Below are positions 46,147 through 55,459 of a stretch of 64,000 nucleotides of DNA, piece after piece (positions within the stretch are counted from its first letter, which is position 1; each line of letters starts with the position of its first letter). Source of the stretch: Desulfovibrio sp. TomC. GTDB taxonomy: Bacteria; Desulfobacterota; Desulfovibrionia; Desulfovibrionales; Desulfovibrionaceae. The notes below the pieces were generated by a model. The model saw only the letters and a program-made list of their open reading frames with translations, ran no database searches and was not told where the DNA came from. A program made the position numbers and the translations under genes. The stretch spans positions 124,001 to 188,000 of the forward strand of contig NZ_JSEH01000002.1 of assembly GCF_000801335.2 (NCBI RefSeq), in the 5' to 3' direction.

Positions 46147-46365
46147 TTACTTGAGGCGGTAGGTGATGCGGCCGCGGGTGAGGTCATAGGGCGAAAGCTC
46201 GACCTTGACCCGGTCGCCGGGCAGAATGCGGATGTAGAACTTGCGCATTTTGCCGGAAATGTGGGCCAGTACTTCGTGCCCGTTTTCCAGCTCGACGCGG
46301 AACATGGCGTTGGGCAGTGCTTCCTGCACCACGCCGTCAACCTCGATTGCGCCTTCTTTGGCCAT
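46147..46365 (-). CDS. infA: Translation initiation factor IF-1
   Basis: The 72-aa protein ([72 protein letters not shown], shown here only as family evidence in part: [11 protein letters not shown]-like and [14 protein letters not shown] cores) is a canonical S1/OB-fold IF-1. It occupies the 30S A-site during initiation. ATG 46365 has AGGAGG upstream. Confidence 0.97.
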   Translation of the reverse strand: MAKEGAIEVDGVVQEALPNAMFRVELENGHEVLAHISGKMRKFYIRILPGDRVKVELSPYDLTRGRITYRLK

Positions 46366-46544
46366 AATCAGTATCCTCCTGACGGCGCGCCGGATGGGCA
46401 CGGCCGTTCTGGTCGCGTTGTCGTGAACGTAGTACAATAGTCGTTTCTTCTAGAGATGGCAAGGGGCAGGGCGCGGATGTGCGCACAGTCCTTGCCGCGC
46501 CCCTGGCTTTCGGACTATAGACTGAGAAAAAAGGATAAACTGCC

Positions 46545-47744
46545 GTGCTTACGCGCCCTCAACTCGAAAAATACGCCGACGTCCTCGTCTGGGGACTGAC
46601 CACCTCGCGCACCGAGCCCTACAAGCCCGGCGACGTCATTCTGGTCCAGTATGAATTGGCCGCCCTCAAACTGGCCGAGGCCGTCTACGCCAAGCTTCTG
46701 GCCCGGGGGCTCAATCCCGTGCCCCGTCTGGCGCTTACCCCGACCATGGAAACCGCCTTTTACGCCACGGCCGACGAGGCCCAGTTGGTATTTCAGGCCC
46801 CGGGCCAGGTCGAGCTCAACGAAAATCTGCACGGCGCCATGCATCTGCTGGCCCCGGACAGCCTCATGCACTTAAGCGGCATCGACCCCAAACGTATTGC
46901 TACGGCTGCCCTGGCCCGAAAACCCCTGCGCGACATCCTGGTCGGCCGGGAGGAGAAGGGCGAATTCGGCTGGACGTTATGTCTGTATCCCACCGCCGAA
47001 CTGGCCGGCAAAGCCGGCATGACGAAAAAGGAATACGCCGCCCAGGTCGTGTCGGCCTGCTTTCTCAAGGACGCCGATCCGGTGGGGCGCTGGCGCAAAC
47101 TGTATGACGAAGCCCGGGAGATCAAGGCCTGGCTGGGGAGTCTTGCGGCCGAATACCTGCATGTCGAGTCCGACAATGTGGACCTCAAGGTTACGCCCGG
47201 GGCCAGACGTCGCTGGCTGGGACTGTCCGGCCACAACATCCCGAGTTTCGAGATCTTCACCTCCCCGGATTGGCGCGGCACCTCCGGGCGGTACTATGCC
47301 GACCAACCCTCGTACCGCAGCGGCAATCTCGTTCGCGGCGTGCGTCTGACCTTTGCCGATGGTCAGGTGACGGAAATCGCGGCCGAGCAGGGGGAGTCGT
47401 TTGTGCGCAAACAGCTGGCCATGGACCCGGGGGCCTCGCGCCTGGGCGAATTTTCCCTGACCGATCGGCGTTTTTCCCGCATCGACCGCTTCATGGCCAA
47501 CACCCTCTATGACGAAAATTTCGGCGGACCGAACGGGAACTGCCACGTCGCCGTGGGAAGCTCCTATTCCGACACCTACGCCGGTGATCCATCTGGTCTT
47601 GATGCCGCCAAAAAGGCCGCCCTGGGGTTTAATGATTCGGCCCTGCACTGGGATCTGGTCAACACCGAAGCCAAGCGCGTGCGTGCCCATCTGGCCGACG
47701 GCAGCGATGTGACCATTTATGAAAACGGACAGTTTGCATATTGA
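46545..47744 (+). CDS. M29-family aminopeptidase
   Basis: The 399-aa protein matches aminopeptidase II/PepS: an N-domain with LEKYADVLVWGLT, and catalytic metal/acid residues in GVRLTFADGQVTEIAAEQGE, GEFSLTDRRFSRIDRFMANTLYDEN and GNCHVAVGSSY...DSALHWDLVN. It removes N-terminal residues from peptides using two metals. The start is GTG 46545 with AAGGA about 10 nt upstream. Confidence 0.92.
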   Translation: MLTRPQLEKYADVLVWGLTTSRTEPYKPGDVILVQYELAALKLAEAVYAKLLARGLNPVPRLALTPTMETAFYATADEAQLVFQAPGQVELNENLHGAMHLLAPDSLMHLSGIDPKRIATAALARKPLRDILVGREEKGEFGWTLCLYPTAELAGKAGMTKKEYAAQVVSACFLKDADPVGRWRKLYDEAREIKAWLGSLAAEYLHVESDNVDLKVTPGARRRWLGLSGHNIPSFEIFTSPDWRGTSGRYYADQPSYRSGNLVRGVRLTFADGQVTEIAAEQGESFVRKQLAMDPGASRLGEFSLTDRRFSRIDRFMANTLYDENFGGPNGNCHVAVGSSYSDTYAGDPSGLDAAKKAALGFNDSALHWDLVNTEAKRVRAHLADGSDVTIYENGQFAY

Positions 47745-47823
47745 CGCCTGAGGCAATGCGCCGTAATCGCGGCAAAGACGCGGCTTGATGATCGGTTCGC
47801 GAGGACGTTTTAAGGAGATGGGT

Positions 47824-48309
47824 ATGCGCAAACTGGCGGTGTTGGCAGTTGTGGTGGCGGTGATGGCGCTGGCCGGTCTGGTCCAGGCCGGGTCCAAGGC
47901 CAATCCCGATCTCAAAGGTTGGGAGCGTGGCGGGGAGTACGACAGGCTTTTCGATGCCAAGGAAGCCGACGCCATCAAGGGGCGGGTGGTCAAAATTTAC
48001 GATATCGTGCCGTCGCCGGGAATGGCCACGGGGATTGCGCTTCAGGTCGAGGACAAAAAGGATAAGACCCTGGAGGTTGTTCATCTGGGACCCAAGGATT
48101 TTGTTGATTTGTCTTCCATCGGTCTCAAGGAGGGCGATCAGGTCAAGGTGGCGGGTGTCTGGGCTGAATTTGACGGGCAGGATGTGCTGCTTGCCGTCAA
48201 GGTCAAAAAGGGTGAAGATAGCCAACTCAAGGTTCGTCGCACCAAAGACGGCTTTCCCTTTTGGAGTATGACCCCTGAGGAGCGACTGCGAGAAACCTCC
48301 GGGGACTAG
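47824..48309 (+). CDS. Exported hypothetical protein
   Basis: The 161-aa protein has a clear signal peptide (MRKLAVLAVVVAVMALAGLVQA) and a periplasmic beta-rich domain that resembles an OB-like fold (IKGRVVKIYDIVPSPGMATGIALQVEDKKDKTLEVVHLGP, then GLKEGDQVKVAGVWAEFDGQDVLLAV). AAGGAG at 47812-47817 supports ATG 47824. Function unknown; magnetosome- or DUF5666-like binding domains look similar. Confidence 0.72.
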   Translation: MRKLAVLAVVVAVMALAGLVQAGSKANPDLKGWERGGEYDRLFDAKEADAIKGRVVKIYDIVPSPGMATGIALQVEDKKDKTLEVVHLGPKDFVDLSSIGLKEGDQVKVAGVWAEFDGQDVLLAVKVKKGEDSQLKVRRTKDGFPFWSMTPEERLRETSGD

Positions 48310-48428
48310 TTTTTTTTGTGTCGCCTCGGATCTGTCTTGCGTTTTGCATGCCGTTTTCGATAGAAGGTTTTTAAGAGATGTACTTTGCCGCCAACGGTGC
48401 GGCCACACTATAAACGGGAGCTTGCCGC

Positions 48429-48905
48429 ATGGAGGAAACCCTCAAGAAACAGGATGCCGAACTGCTTCAGCTCGTCACGTTCAGTATTGGCGAGGAAGAA
48501 TTCGGCGTTGATATCCTCAGCGTGCAGGAGATCATCCGCATGATGGATATCACCAAGGTCCCGCGCGCCCCTGACTTCGTCGAGGGCGTCATCAACCTGC
48601 GGGGCAAGGTTATTCCCATTATCGATCTCAGGCGTCGCTTTGGCCTGTCTACCCGCGACCACGACAAGCACACCCGCATTATTGTCATTGAGATCAATAA
48701 TATGATCGTGGGGTTTGTGGTCGATTCCGTCTCCGAGGTGCTGCGCATACCCGCCAGCACGGTGGAACCGCCGCCACCGGTGGTTTCCGGCCTGGAGTCC
48801 GAATACATCAGCGGCGTGGGCAAGCTTGAGGATCGGTTGCTTATCCTTTTGGATCTCAACAAGCTGCTTTCCGGCGAAGAACGCGACATGCTCGGTTCCT
48901 TCTAG
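48429..48905 (+). CDS. cheW: Chemotaxis coupling protein CheW
   Basis: The 158-aa protein is a single CheW domain: QLVTFSIGEEEFGVDILSVQEIIRMMDITKVPRAPDFVEGVINLRGKVIPIIDLRRRFGL and LDLNKLLSGEE. It bridges receptors and CheA. No other chemotaxis gene is in the window. GGGAGCTTGCCGC lies upstream. Confidence 0.94.
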   Translation: MEETLKKQDAELLQLVTFSIGEEEFGVDILSVQEIIRMMDITKVPRAPDFVEGVINLRGKVIPIIDLRRRFGLSTRDHDKHTRIIVIEINNMIVGFVVDSVSEVLRIPASTVEPPPPVVSGLESEYISGVGKLEDRLLILLDLNKLLSGEERDMLGSF

Positions 48906-49020
48906 GCTGCATCCGGCGTGGCTCGTCAGCGTCAGGAGTGGCGAGTCAGACGATTTGTGCGGCAGCGTCCTATCGTGTTCGACCGGCAGATTGGGCCGGC
49001 GAAGCGCAGATTGATGTCAC

Positions 49021-49048
49021 GGCCGTCGTCACAGGTGTGACGGCGGCC
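49021..49048 (+). terminator. Stem-loop between cheW and mfd
   Basis: A 12-bp stem with one G-U pair (49021-49032 with 49037-49048) and an AGGT tetraloop lies about 115 nt after cheW and 28 nt before mfd. There is no U-tract. Confidence 0.45.
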
Positions 49049-49076
49049 ATCCCGTATTTCCCCCACGAGGCCTGTC

Positions 49077-52000
49077 TTGTCCCGCATTCCCTCCCCATTG
49101 TCTGATCTCCTGGCTGGAACCGATTCCGCTTCCGTCTATAAAAGCGGTCCGGCCACGCTGGCCTTCCTGGCGGCCGAGTCCCTGGCCCGGGGCCAGTCCG
49201 CCGTGGTGGTCGCTCCCGGGTTGCACGAGCTGTCCCGCATAGCCGCCCTGCTCGAACTCCTGGCCCCGCCCGCGCCAGGCACCCTTTGGGGCGCGCCCTA
49301 TGCCATGTTGCCGTCGTATGCCCCGGGGCGGCCAAGCGGGGCGTTTTGGGCCCGTCGCATGGCCTTTCTGGCCTTTGCCGCCATGGGCCGCGGGCCGCGG
49401 GTGCTCCTGGTCTCGGCCGACAACCTGCTCCCCAAATGGCCGCCGCTGCGCGCCCTGGAGGGCAACATCCTGAATGTGGCCCTGGGCGAGGAACTCCCCC
49501 GGGATCTCATTGCCGAGCAGGTCGTCTTGTGGGGCTACAAGCGTTCCCCCATGGTCACCAATCCCGGGGAATTCGCCCTTCGCGGCGACATCCTCGACAT
49601 TTTTCCGCCGGGCTACGACAGCCCGCTGCGCCTGGAGTTTTTCGGCGACACGGTCGAGGCCATTCGCCGGTTTGACGCCGGGACCCAGCGGTCTCTGGCC
49701 GAACTGACCGAGGCCGCCTTGCTGCCGGCCGCCCCGGCAGTGCTCTCGGACACCTTCATGGACGAGGCGCGCACCTTGTGGGAGTCCATTGCCGGCACCG
49801 GCGAACTCCACCGGACGGCCAAGCAGCACCTGGAGACCTGCCTGGAAGCTCGTGACGGCGGCATCTGGCCGGGAATGTTTTACGAAAAACCCGTGGAACT
49901 GTCCGCCTGGTTTCCCGAAGACGCCGCCTACATCGTGTGCGATCCCACCAAGGTCAAAGAACGCCTGGAGGAAGCCGAACACGCCTGGCGGCGTTTTTTT
50001 GAGGCCGAAACCAAGGAACGCGGCCATCCCTGGCCGAACTCCCGGGTGCTGTGGCCGGAGAACATGGCCCGCAAGTCCCTGGTGGCCGGCCGGCGCATCC
50101 TGTTTGAGGATCTGGTTATGGGCCGGGGGCGCCATGGTCCGGATCTGCCGGAAAAGGCCGTCGAGCGCTTCGGCGACATTTTCTGGAAACCCGGCTCGGA
50201 CAAACGCCCATGGACCACCCTGGTGGCGGCGCTCAAGGAGTGGAACGGCCAGGGCCAGACCGTCCTGTCGTTTCATGGCGAGCGGTCGCGCAAGAAATTT
50301 CTGCAGATGATCGAACCCGAGGGCTTGGTCTTTCGCACCAGCTACTCCCCGGGGGAGACCGGTCTTTTTGCCCTGCTTTCGTCGCTTCGCCACGGCATGG
50401 AACTGTCCTGGCGCGACACCCGCATCCTGGCCGAGGATATACTCCACCCCGAAGCATCCAAAGCCGGGGCAGAGCAGGGCAGCAAGAAGGATTTCAAGGG
50501 GCTGGCCTCTTTTGACGACATCAGGTCCGGCGATCTGGTGGTCCATCGCGACTACGGCGTGGCCACCTTCGAGGGATTGACCCGTATGACCGTGGACGCC
50601 ACGGGCGGCGATTATCTGCTGCTGGTCTTTGCCGACGAGGACAAGCTCTACCTGCCGGCCGACCGGCTGGGGCTCATGCAACGCTACAAAGGCCCCGAAG
50701 GCATCTCGCCGCCGCTTGATCGTCTGGGCGGCGCGCGCTGGAAATCCGTGCGCGAACGGGCCAAGAAGGCCATTGAGCGCATTGCCGCCGATCTGGTCGA
50801 AATGTACGCCTACCGGCAGGTGGCCAAGGGCTATGCCTACGGTCCGACCAACGAACTCTATTTGGAGTTCGAGGCCACTTTCGGCTTTGAGGAGACGCCG
50901 GATCAGGAGCGGGCCATTGCCGAAGTCCTGGCCGATATGGAACGCCCCGAGCCTATGGACCGGCTGGTCTGCGGCGACGTGGGCTTTGGCAAGACCGAAG
51001 TGGCCCTTCGCGCCGCCTTCCGGGCCGTGCTCGACGGCAAACAGGTGGCCATGCTGTGTCCGACCACCGTGTTGGCCGAACAGCACTACCAGAATTTTGC
51101 TTCCCGCCTGGAAGGGTTTCCGGTGCGCGTGGAGATGCTCTCGCGTTTTGTTTCTCCCAAGCGGCGCAAGGTGGTCCTGGAATCCGTGGCCCGGGGGCAG
51201 GTCGATATCCTGATCGGCACCCACCGCATCCTGTCTTCCGACGTGACCATCCCCAACATCGGTCTGCTCATTCTCGATGAAGAACAGCGGTTTGGCGTCA
51301 AGCACAAGGAACGCCTCAAGGCCTTTAAAAAGAACATCGACGCTTTGACCCTGACCGCCACGCCCATCCCGCGCACCCTGCAGCTGTCGTTGTCCGGGGT
51401 GCGCGGGCTGTCGGTCATCGAGACCCCGCCGGTGGACCGCAAGACCGTGGACACGGCGCTCATCGAGCGCGACGAGGGGCTTTTGCGCGAGGTCATAAAA
51501 CGCGAGCTGGAGCGCCAGGGGCAGGTGTTTTGGGTGCACAACCGGGTGCAGGGCCTGGAGGACGTAACAGCCTACGTCAAGACCCTGGCTCCCGAGGCCA
51601 AGGTGGCCATGGCCCACGGCCAGATGTCGGAAACCGCCCTGGAAGAGGCCATGCACGGCTTCTGGCATGGCGAGACCGATATTCTCGTGTGCACCTCGAT
51701 CATCGAATCGGGTCTGGATTTTCCCCGGGCCAATACCCTTATCGTGGACAACGCCCACATGTTCGGCTTGGGCCAGCTCTACCAGCTGCGCGGCCGGGTG
51801 GGGCGATCACCCCGGCAGGCCTTTGCCTATTTCGTGGTGCCAAGCATCGAAAAAGTGCCGGAACTGGCCCGAAAGCGTCTGCGCGTGATTCTCGACATGG
51901 ACTATCTCGGGGCCGGGTTCCAGGTGGCCATGGAAGATCTGCGCCTGCGCGGGGCCGGCAACATCCTGGGCGAGGCCCAGTCGGGCCATATCGCCCGCAT

Positions 52001-52526
52001 CGGCCTGGACATGTTTCTGGAAATGCTGTCCGAAGAAGTGCGCCGGCTCAAGGGCGAGCCGCTCAAGGAGCGCACCGAACCGGAACTGACCCTGGGACTG
52101 GCTGCCCGCATTCCGGAACGCTATGTGCCTGAGGCCTCCGACCGGTTGCGGCTGTACAAGGCCTTGTCAACGGCCCGCACCGAAGAGGGGTTGGCCGAAC
52201 TGGCGGCTGAAATGCGGGACCGGTTTGGACCGCCGCCGCCGGAAGTGGACAATTTCCTGGCGGTCCTGGGGGTCAAGCAGGTGCTCGCCCGCCTGGGAGT
52301 GGTCAAGGCGGAAATTACCCCGACAAAGCTGACCGTCTCCTTTGAGGGCGACGGCGTGGTCGTGACCACACAACGTCTGGTGGCCTTTGTGGGAGAACGA
52401 GACGGGCTGCGGCTGTTGCCGCCAGGAAAAATCGTCATGCCCCTGGACCAGAGTCTGCCCCTTCCCGACGCCCTGGCCGCCTGGGCCAGGGAACTGGCCG
52501 GTCTTGGCGATGAGGCGGCCGCGTGA
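49077..52526 (+). CDS. mfd: Transcription-repair coupling factor
   Basis: The 1149-aa protein is a full Mfd: an N-terminal UvrB-homology region, the RNA-polymerase-interaction domain (about 480-560, SGDLVVHRDYGVATFEGL), a RecG-like translocase (GDVGFGKTEVALRAAF, LDEEQRFGVKHKERLK, TATPIPRTLQLSLSG, TSIIESGLDFPRANTLIV, QLRGRVGRS) and the C-terminal TRCF domain. It removes stalled RNA polymerase and recruits UvrA. The start is TTG 49077 with GAGG 7 nt upstream. It heads the operon that runs to glyS. Confidence 0.96.
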   Translation: MSRIPSPLSDLLAGTDSASVYKSGPATLAFLAAESLARGQSAVVVAPGLHELSRIAALLELLAPPAPGTLWGAPYAMLPSYAPGRPSGAFWARRMAFLAFAAMGRGPRVLLVSADNLLPKWPPLRALEGNILNVALGEELPRDLIAEQVVLWGYKRSPMVTNPGEFALRGDILDIFPPGYDSPLRLEFFGDTVEAIRRFDAGTQRSLAELTEAALLPAAPAVLSDTFMDEARTLWESIAGTGELHRTAKQHLETCLEARDGGIWPGMFYEKPVELSAWFPEDAAYIVCDPTKVKERLEEAEHAWRRFFEAETKERGHPWPNSRVLWPENMARKSLVAGRRILFEDLVMGRGRHGPDLPEKAVERFGDIFWKPGSDKRPWTTLVAALKEWNGQGQTVLSFHGERSRKKFLQMIEPEGLVFRTSYSPGETGLFALLSSLRHGMELSWRDTRILAEDILHPEASKAGAEQGSKKDFKGLASFDDIRSGDLVVHRDYGVATFEGLTRMTVDATGGDYLLLVFADEDKLYLPADRLGLMQRYKGPEGISPPLDRLGGARWKSVRERAKKAIERIAADLVEMYAYRQVAKGYAYGPTNELYLEFEATFGFEETPDQERAIAEVLADMERPEPMDRLVCGDVGFGKTEVALRAAFRAVLDGKQVAMLCPTTVLAEQHYQNFASRLEGFPVRVEMLSRFVSPKRRKVVLESVARGQVDILIGTHRILSSDVTIPNIGLLILDEEQRFGVKHKERLKAFKKNIDALTLTATPIPRTLQLSLSGVRGLSVIETPPVDRKTVDTALIERDEGLLREVIKRELERQGQVFWVHNRVQGLEDVTAYVKTLAPEAKVAMAHGQMSETALEEAMHGFWHGETDILVCTSIIESGLDFPRANTLIVDNAHMFGLGQLYQLRGRVGRSPRQAFAYFVVPSIEKVPELARKRLRVILDMDYLGAGFQVAMEDLRLRGAGNILGEAQSGHIARIGLDMFLEMLSEEVRRLKGEPLKERTEPELTLGLAARIPERYVPEASDRLRLYKALSTARTEEGLAELAAEMRDRFGPPPPEVDNFLAVLGVKQVLARLGVVKAEITPTKLTVSFEGDGVVVTTQRLVAFVGERDGLRLLPPGKIVMPLDQSLPLPDALAAWARELAGLGDEAAA

Positions 52527-54199
52527 GGCTGGCCCTTGTCCGGGCGTTGCGGGCCGTCCTCTGCCTGGGCCTGACCGCCGGGTTGCTTGGCGGCTGCCTG
52601 TGGGACCAGCTGGACGAGGCCGGGGTGGTGGCCGTAGTGGGCGGCTCGCCCATTCGCCTGGCTGAACTGGAGGCGCGATACGATCTCGGCCGACTGGGCC
52701 TGCCGCAGGTGGACAATCCAGCGGTGGAGGAACTGCGCCGCGAGTATGGGGCTTCACTGGCCGAATTGATCGTGGCCCGGCTGGTGGGCCAGGAACTGGA
52801 CCGACGGAAGCTGGCTCTTTCCGCCCCGGAGCTTGCTGCCGCAGAAGAGGCTGTGCGGGCCGATTATCCGGGCGACGCCTTTGACGCCATACTCCTTGAG
52901 GAACATATTGACCTGCCGCATTGGCGGGAAATGCTGGCTGATCGGCTGCGCCTGGAGAAATTCACCCGGGATGTCCTGCGTCCTAACGTCCGGGTGGGCG
53001 TTTCCGAGGCAGCCAATTATTACAAAGAACACCTCGACGCCTTCACCCGACCGGCTTCGGTGCGGCTCCTGGTGGTGAACGGTCGGGATGCCGAAAGCGT
53101 CAAGGCGGCCTTGGTTGCAGTCCGCAAGGCCGATACACCCCAGAACACCGCCGGTGTCCATGAGGTCGTCCTGCCCGAATCCGGGCTGCCGCCAGCTTGG
53201 CGGGAGGCTTTGAAAGCGCGCAAGCCCGGCGAGGCAACACAGCCTCTGGCGGATGGGCATGACTTTCTGGGCTTGGTGCTGGTTGCGCGCCTGCCTGCCG
53301 CAGTCCTGGACCCAGCCAAGGCCTATGTCCGGGTTGAGTCCATGCTGACAACGGAAAAGCTGGCCAAGGCTTTTGATGCCTGGTTGGCCGAGGCCCTGGC
53401 CGGGGCGACCATCCGGGTCAACCGCCGCCTGTTCTCGGAAGGGCAGCCGGCCGATGCCGTGGCGGGCCAGGATGCGGCCAATGCCGACCAGGCGGAACGG
53501 CATGCCGCCAGATCCCAGAGGCAGGCCAGCGACGCGCTTGCGGACTCGGCCCGCAAGGTCCTGGCCGAAAAACAGGCCCCCCCCCCGACAGAGGGGCAGC
53601 AGCCGACACCGCCTGCGCCTGAAGTTGTCCCGGCTGCGGACATGCCCCGGTCGCCCGGAATCGAGGAGACCTCGTCCCCGGTTGCGCCGCCGGTTCCCGA
53701 AGCGCCGGCCGTCCAGACGCCGCCAGCCCCGTTGTCGGCGGAGCAGCCGGGTGTGGTGGCAGAGCAGCCGCCGGCCGCTGTCCCGCCACTTTCAGACAAT
53801 GTTTTGCCGGGAGAACCAGAGCGTGGCGGGACGCCGGTCGGGGCTCCCGATCCGACCCTCGCTTCCGGTTCGCCTGAGGCATCGGTCCCGGCCGCCCCGG
53901 CGACCCAGGCAGGGGCCGCCCCAGCCGGATCCTCCCCCCCGCCGGTTGCTGGACAATCCCAATCCGGCCCGGGAGAAGTTGAATTCAACGCGGTCAAGGC
54001 GAGCTGGATATTGTATATCGTGGACGACGGGCGAGAAGAGCGGGTGTATCTCAAACCCGGCAAGCCCCACCGCATTGCCTACGCCCGTCGGCTGACCGTG
54101 CGGCTTGGCAGTCCGAGCGAAGTGGCCTATCGTGCCGGATCCCGGGAAGAGACCGTGGAAGTCGGGAAAAAAGAGAGCCGTGTGCTGGAATTTCCCTGA
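52523..54199 (+). CDS. SurA-like lipoprotein with Pro/Ala-rich linker and RodZ-type C-terminal domain
   Basis: The 558-aa protein starts at GTG overlapping the mfd stop (GTGA). It has a signal and lipobox (LTAGLLGGC, Cys 25), a SurA_N-like region (VVAVVGGSPIRLAELEARYD...ELIVARLVGQELDRRKL) and a parvulin-like domain (VRLLVVNGRDAESV...). A long Pro/Ala linker covers about 350-490. The C-terminal beta domain (about 491-558: KASWILYIVDDGREERVYLKPGKPHRI...LRLGSPSEV-like, ending SRVLEF) closely resembles the DUF4115 domain of the RodZ-like protein two genes downstream. It is probably a periplasmic chaperone or isomerase. Confidence 0.8.
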   Translation: MRLALVRALRAVLCLGLTAGLLGGCLWDQLDEAGVVAVVGGSPIRLAELEARYDLGRLGLPQVDNPAVEELRREYGASLAELIVARLVGQELDRRKLALSAPELAAAEEAVRADYPGDAFDAILLEEHIDLPHWREMLADRLRLEKFTRDVLRPNVRVGVSEAANYYKEHLDAFTRPASVRLLVVNGRDAESVKAALVAVRKADTPQNTAGVHEVVLPESGLPPAWREALKARKPGEATQPLADGHDFLGLVLVARLPAAVLDPAKAYVRVESMLTTEKLAKAFDAWLAEALAGATIRVNRRLFSEGQPADAVAGQDAANADQAERHAARSQRQASDALADSARKVLAEKQAPPPTEGQQPTPPAPEVVPAADMPRSPGIEETSSPVAPPVPEAPAVQTPPAPLSAEQPGVVAEQPPAAVPPLSDNVLPGEPERGGTPVGAPDPTLASGSPEASVPAAPATQAGAAPAGSSPPPVAGQSQSGPGEVEFNAVKASWILYIVDDGREERVYLKPGKPHRIAYARRLTVRLGSPSEVAYRAGSREETVEVGKKESRVLEFP

Positions 54200-54372
54200 C
54201 CCTTCCGTCCGGACGGGCTTGGGCCGTGATTGCCTGGGGTGGCAAAAATGTTTATAGGCCCCGGATGCGCGGCCGCGTCGCTCTGGGAGGAGATTGGAAC
54301 GACCGCGCGAGTTTCCGGGGCGTCGCCGGACAGGTGCGACGTGTCCTTTGCACGCAGCCTGCCAGTTCTACC

Positions 54373-55392
54373 ATGGAGGACACATTGCCGCATCTGCCTA
54401 AATTTTTCTGTGCGTTGGCACTTCTGGCCGCCCTGGCCGCACCGGCCGCACCGACCAGAGCCGCTGAACTGGTGGACCGGGTGGTGGCGGTGGTCAATGG
54501 CAAGCTCATCACCTTGTTTGACGTCAATACCCAGGTGGTGGATCTGGTCGCGCGCACGCAGGGTGTGACGCTCAAGCCAGGAGACCCCCGTGGAGACGAA
54601 TTGCGCCGACAGGTGCTTGAAAGCATGATCACCGATCTGCTGATCGAACAAGAAGCGAACAAGCTGAAAGTGAATGTTTCTGAAACGGAAATCGATTCCC
54701 AAATCGACGAGTTAAAGAAAAAGAACAGCCTCACGCAGCAGCAGCTTGTGACAGAACTGGCCAAGGAAGGAATGACACTGAAGCAGTTCCGCGAAAAGAT
54801 GCGTACTGATAGCATCAAGAAACGTCTGCTGGGATTTATGGTGCATCGCAAGGTGTTGGTCACCGATGATGAGATCCGTGATTACTACGAAAAGAATAAG
54901 GACAACCTGTCCACAACAAAATCGGTGCTTGGCCCGAAAGTCTCCGGTGGGTTGGGATTTATCATGGTCCCGTCCAAGAAGCAGGCCGAAGAACTGCGTG
55001 ACAAGATCAATTCCGGTTCCATGACCTTTGCTGATGCTGCCAAGAAATTTTCCATCGGTCCCGGCCGGGATCAGGGCGGTGATCTTGGCGATGTGCAGGC
55101 CAAGGATCTGGCCGCCCCACTGCAGGCTGCCCTGTCGGCTGCGCCGGCCGGACAGGTCAGCGAGCCGGTCATGCTTGATGGCAAGGCCGTGCTGCTCATG
55201 CAACGCTCGGCCCAGGCCGCGCCGGCCAAGCCGGCCAAACCGGCCGCGCCTGCTGTCGCCGCCGGCGGCGCATCCTTTGAGGCAGCCAAAGACCAGATTC
55301 AGGAACTGTTGTACAAGCAGAAGTTTGATAAACTCTTTCAGGATTATATCGACAATCTGCGGTCCAAGGCCGTGATCGAAGTCAAGCTGTAG
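54373..55392 (+). CDS. SurA-like periplasmic peptidyl-prolyl isomerase/chaperone
   Basis: The 339-aa protein has a signal peptide (FFCALALLAALAAPAAPTRA), SurA_N (VDRVVAVVNGKLITLFDVNTQV...) and one parvulin domain (VSGGLGFIMVPSKKQAEELRDKINSGSMTFADAAKKFSIGPGRDQGGDLGDV). It assists outer-membrane protein folding. ATG 54373 has no ribosome site. TTG 54385, four codons in, has GGAGGA at the right distance and gives a better signal-peptide n-region, so TTG may be the real start. It follows the lipoprotein gene by 173 bp. Confidence 0.88.
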   Translation: MEDTLPHLPKFFCALALLAALAAPAAPTRAAELVDRVVAVVNGKLITLFDVNTQVVDLVARTQGVTLKPGDPRGDELRRQVLESMITDLLIEQEANKLKVNVSETEIDSQIDELKKKNSLTQQQLVTELAKEGMTLKQFREKMRTDSIKKRLLGFMVHRKVLVTDDEIRDYYEKNKDNLSTTKSVLGPKVSGGLGFIMVPSKKQAEELRDKINSGSMTFADAAKKFSIGPGRDQGGDLGDVQAKDLAAPLQAALSAAPAGQVSEPVMLDGKAVLLMQRSAQAAPAKPAKPAAPAVAAGGASFEAAKDQIQELLYKQKFDKLFQDYIDNLRSKAVIEVKL

Positions 55393-55459
55393 GACTTTCG
55401 ATCCGGTCGTCCGGGAGTCCTCCCGCTCCCGGCGTGGCGGGCATAGAGGAGTTTTTTAT

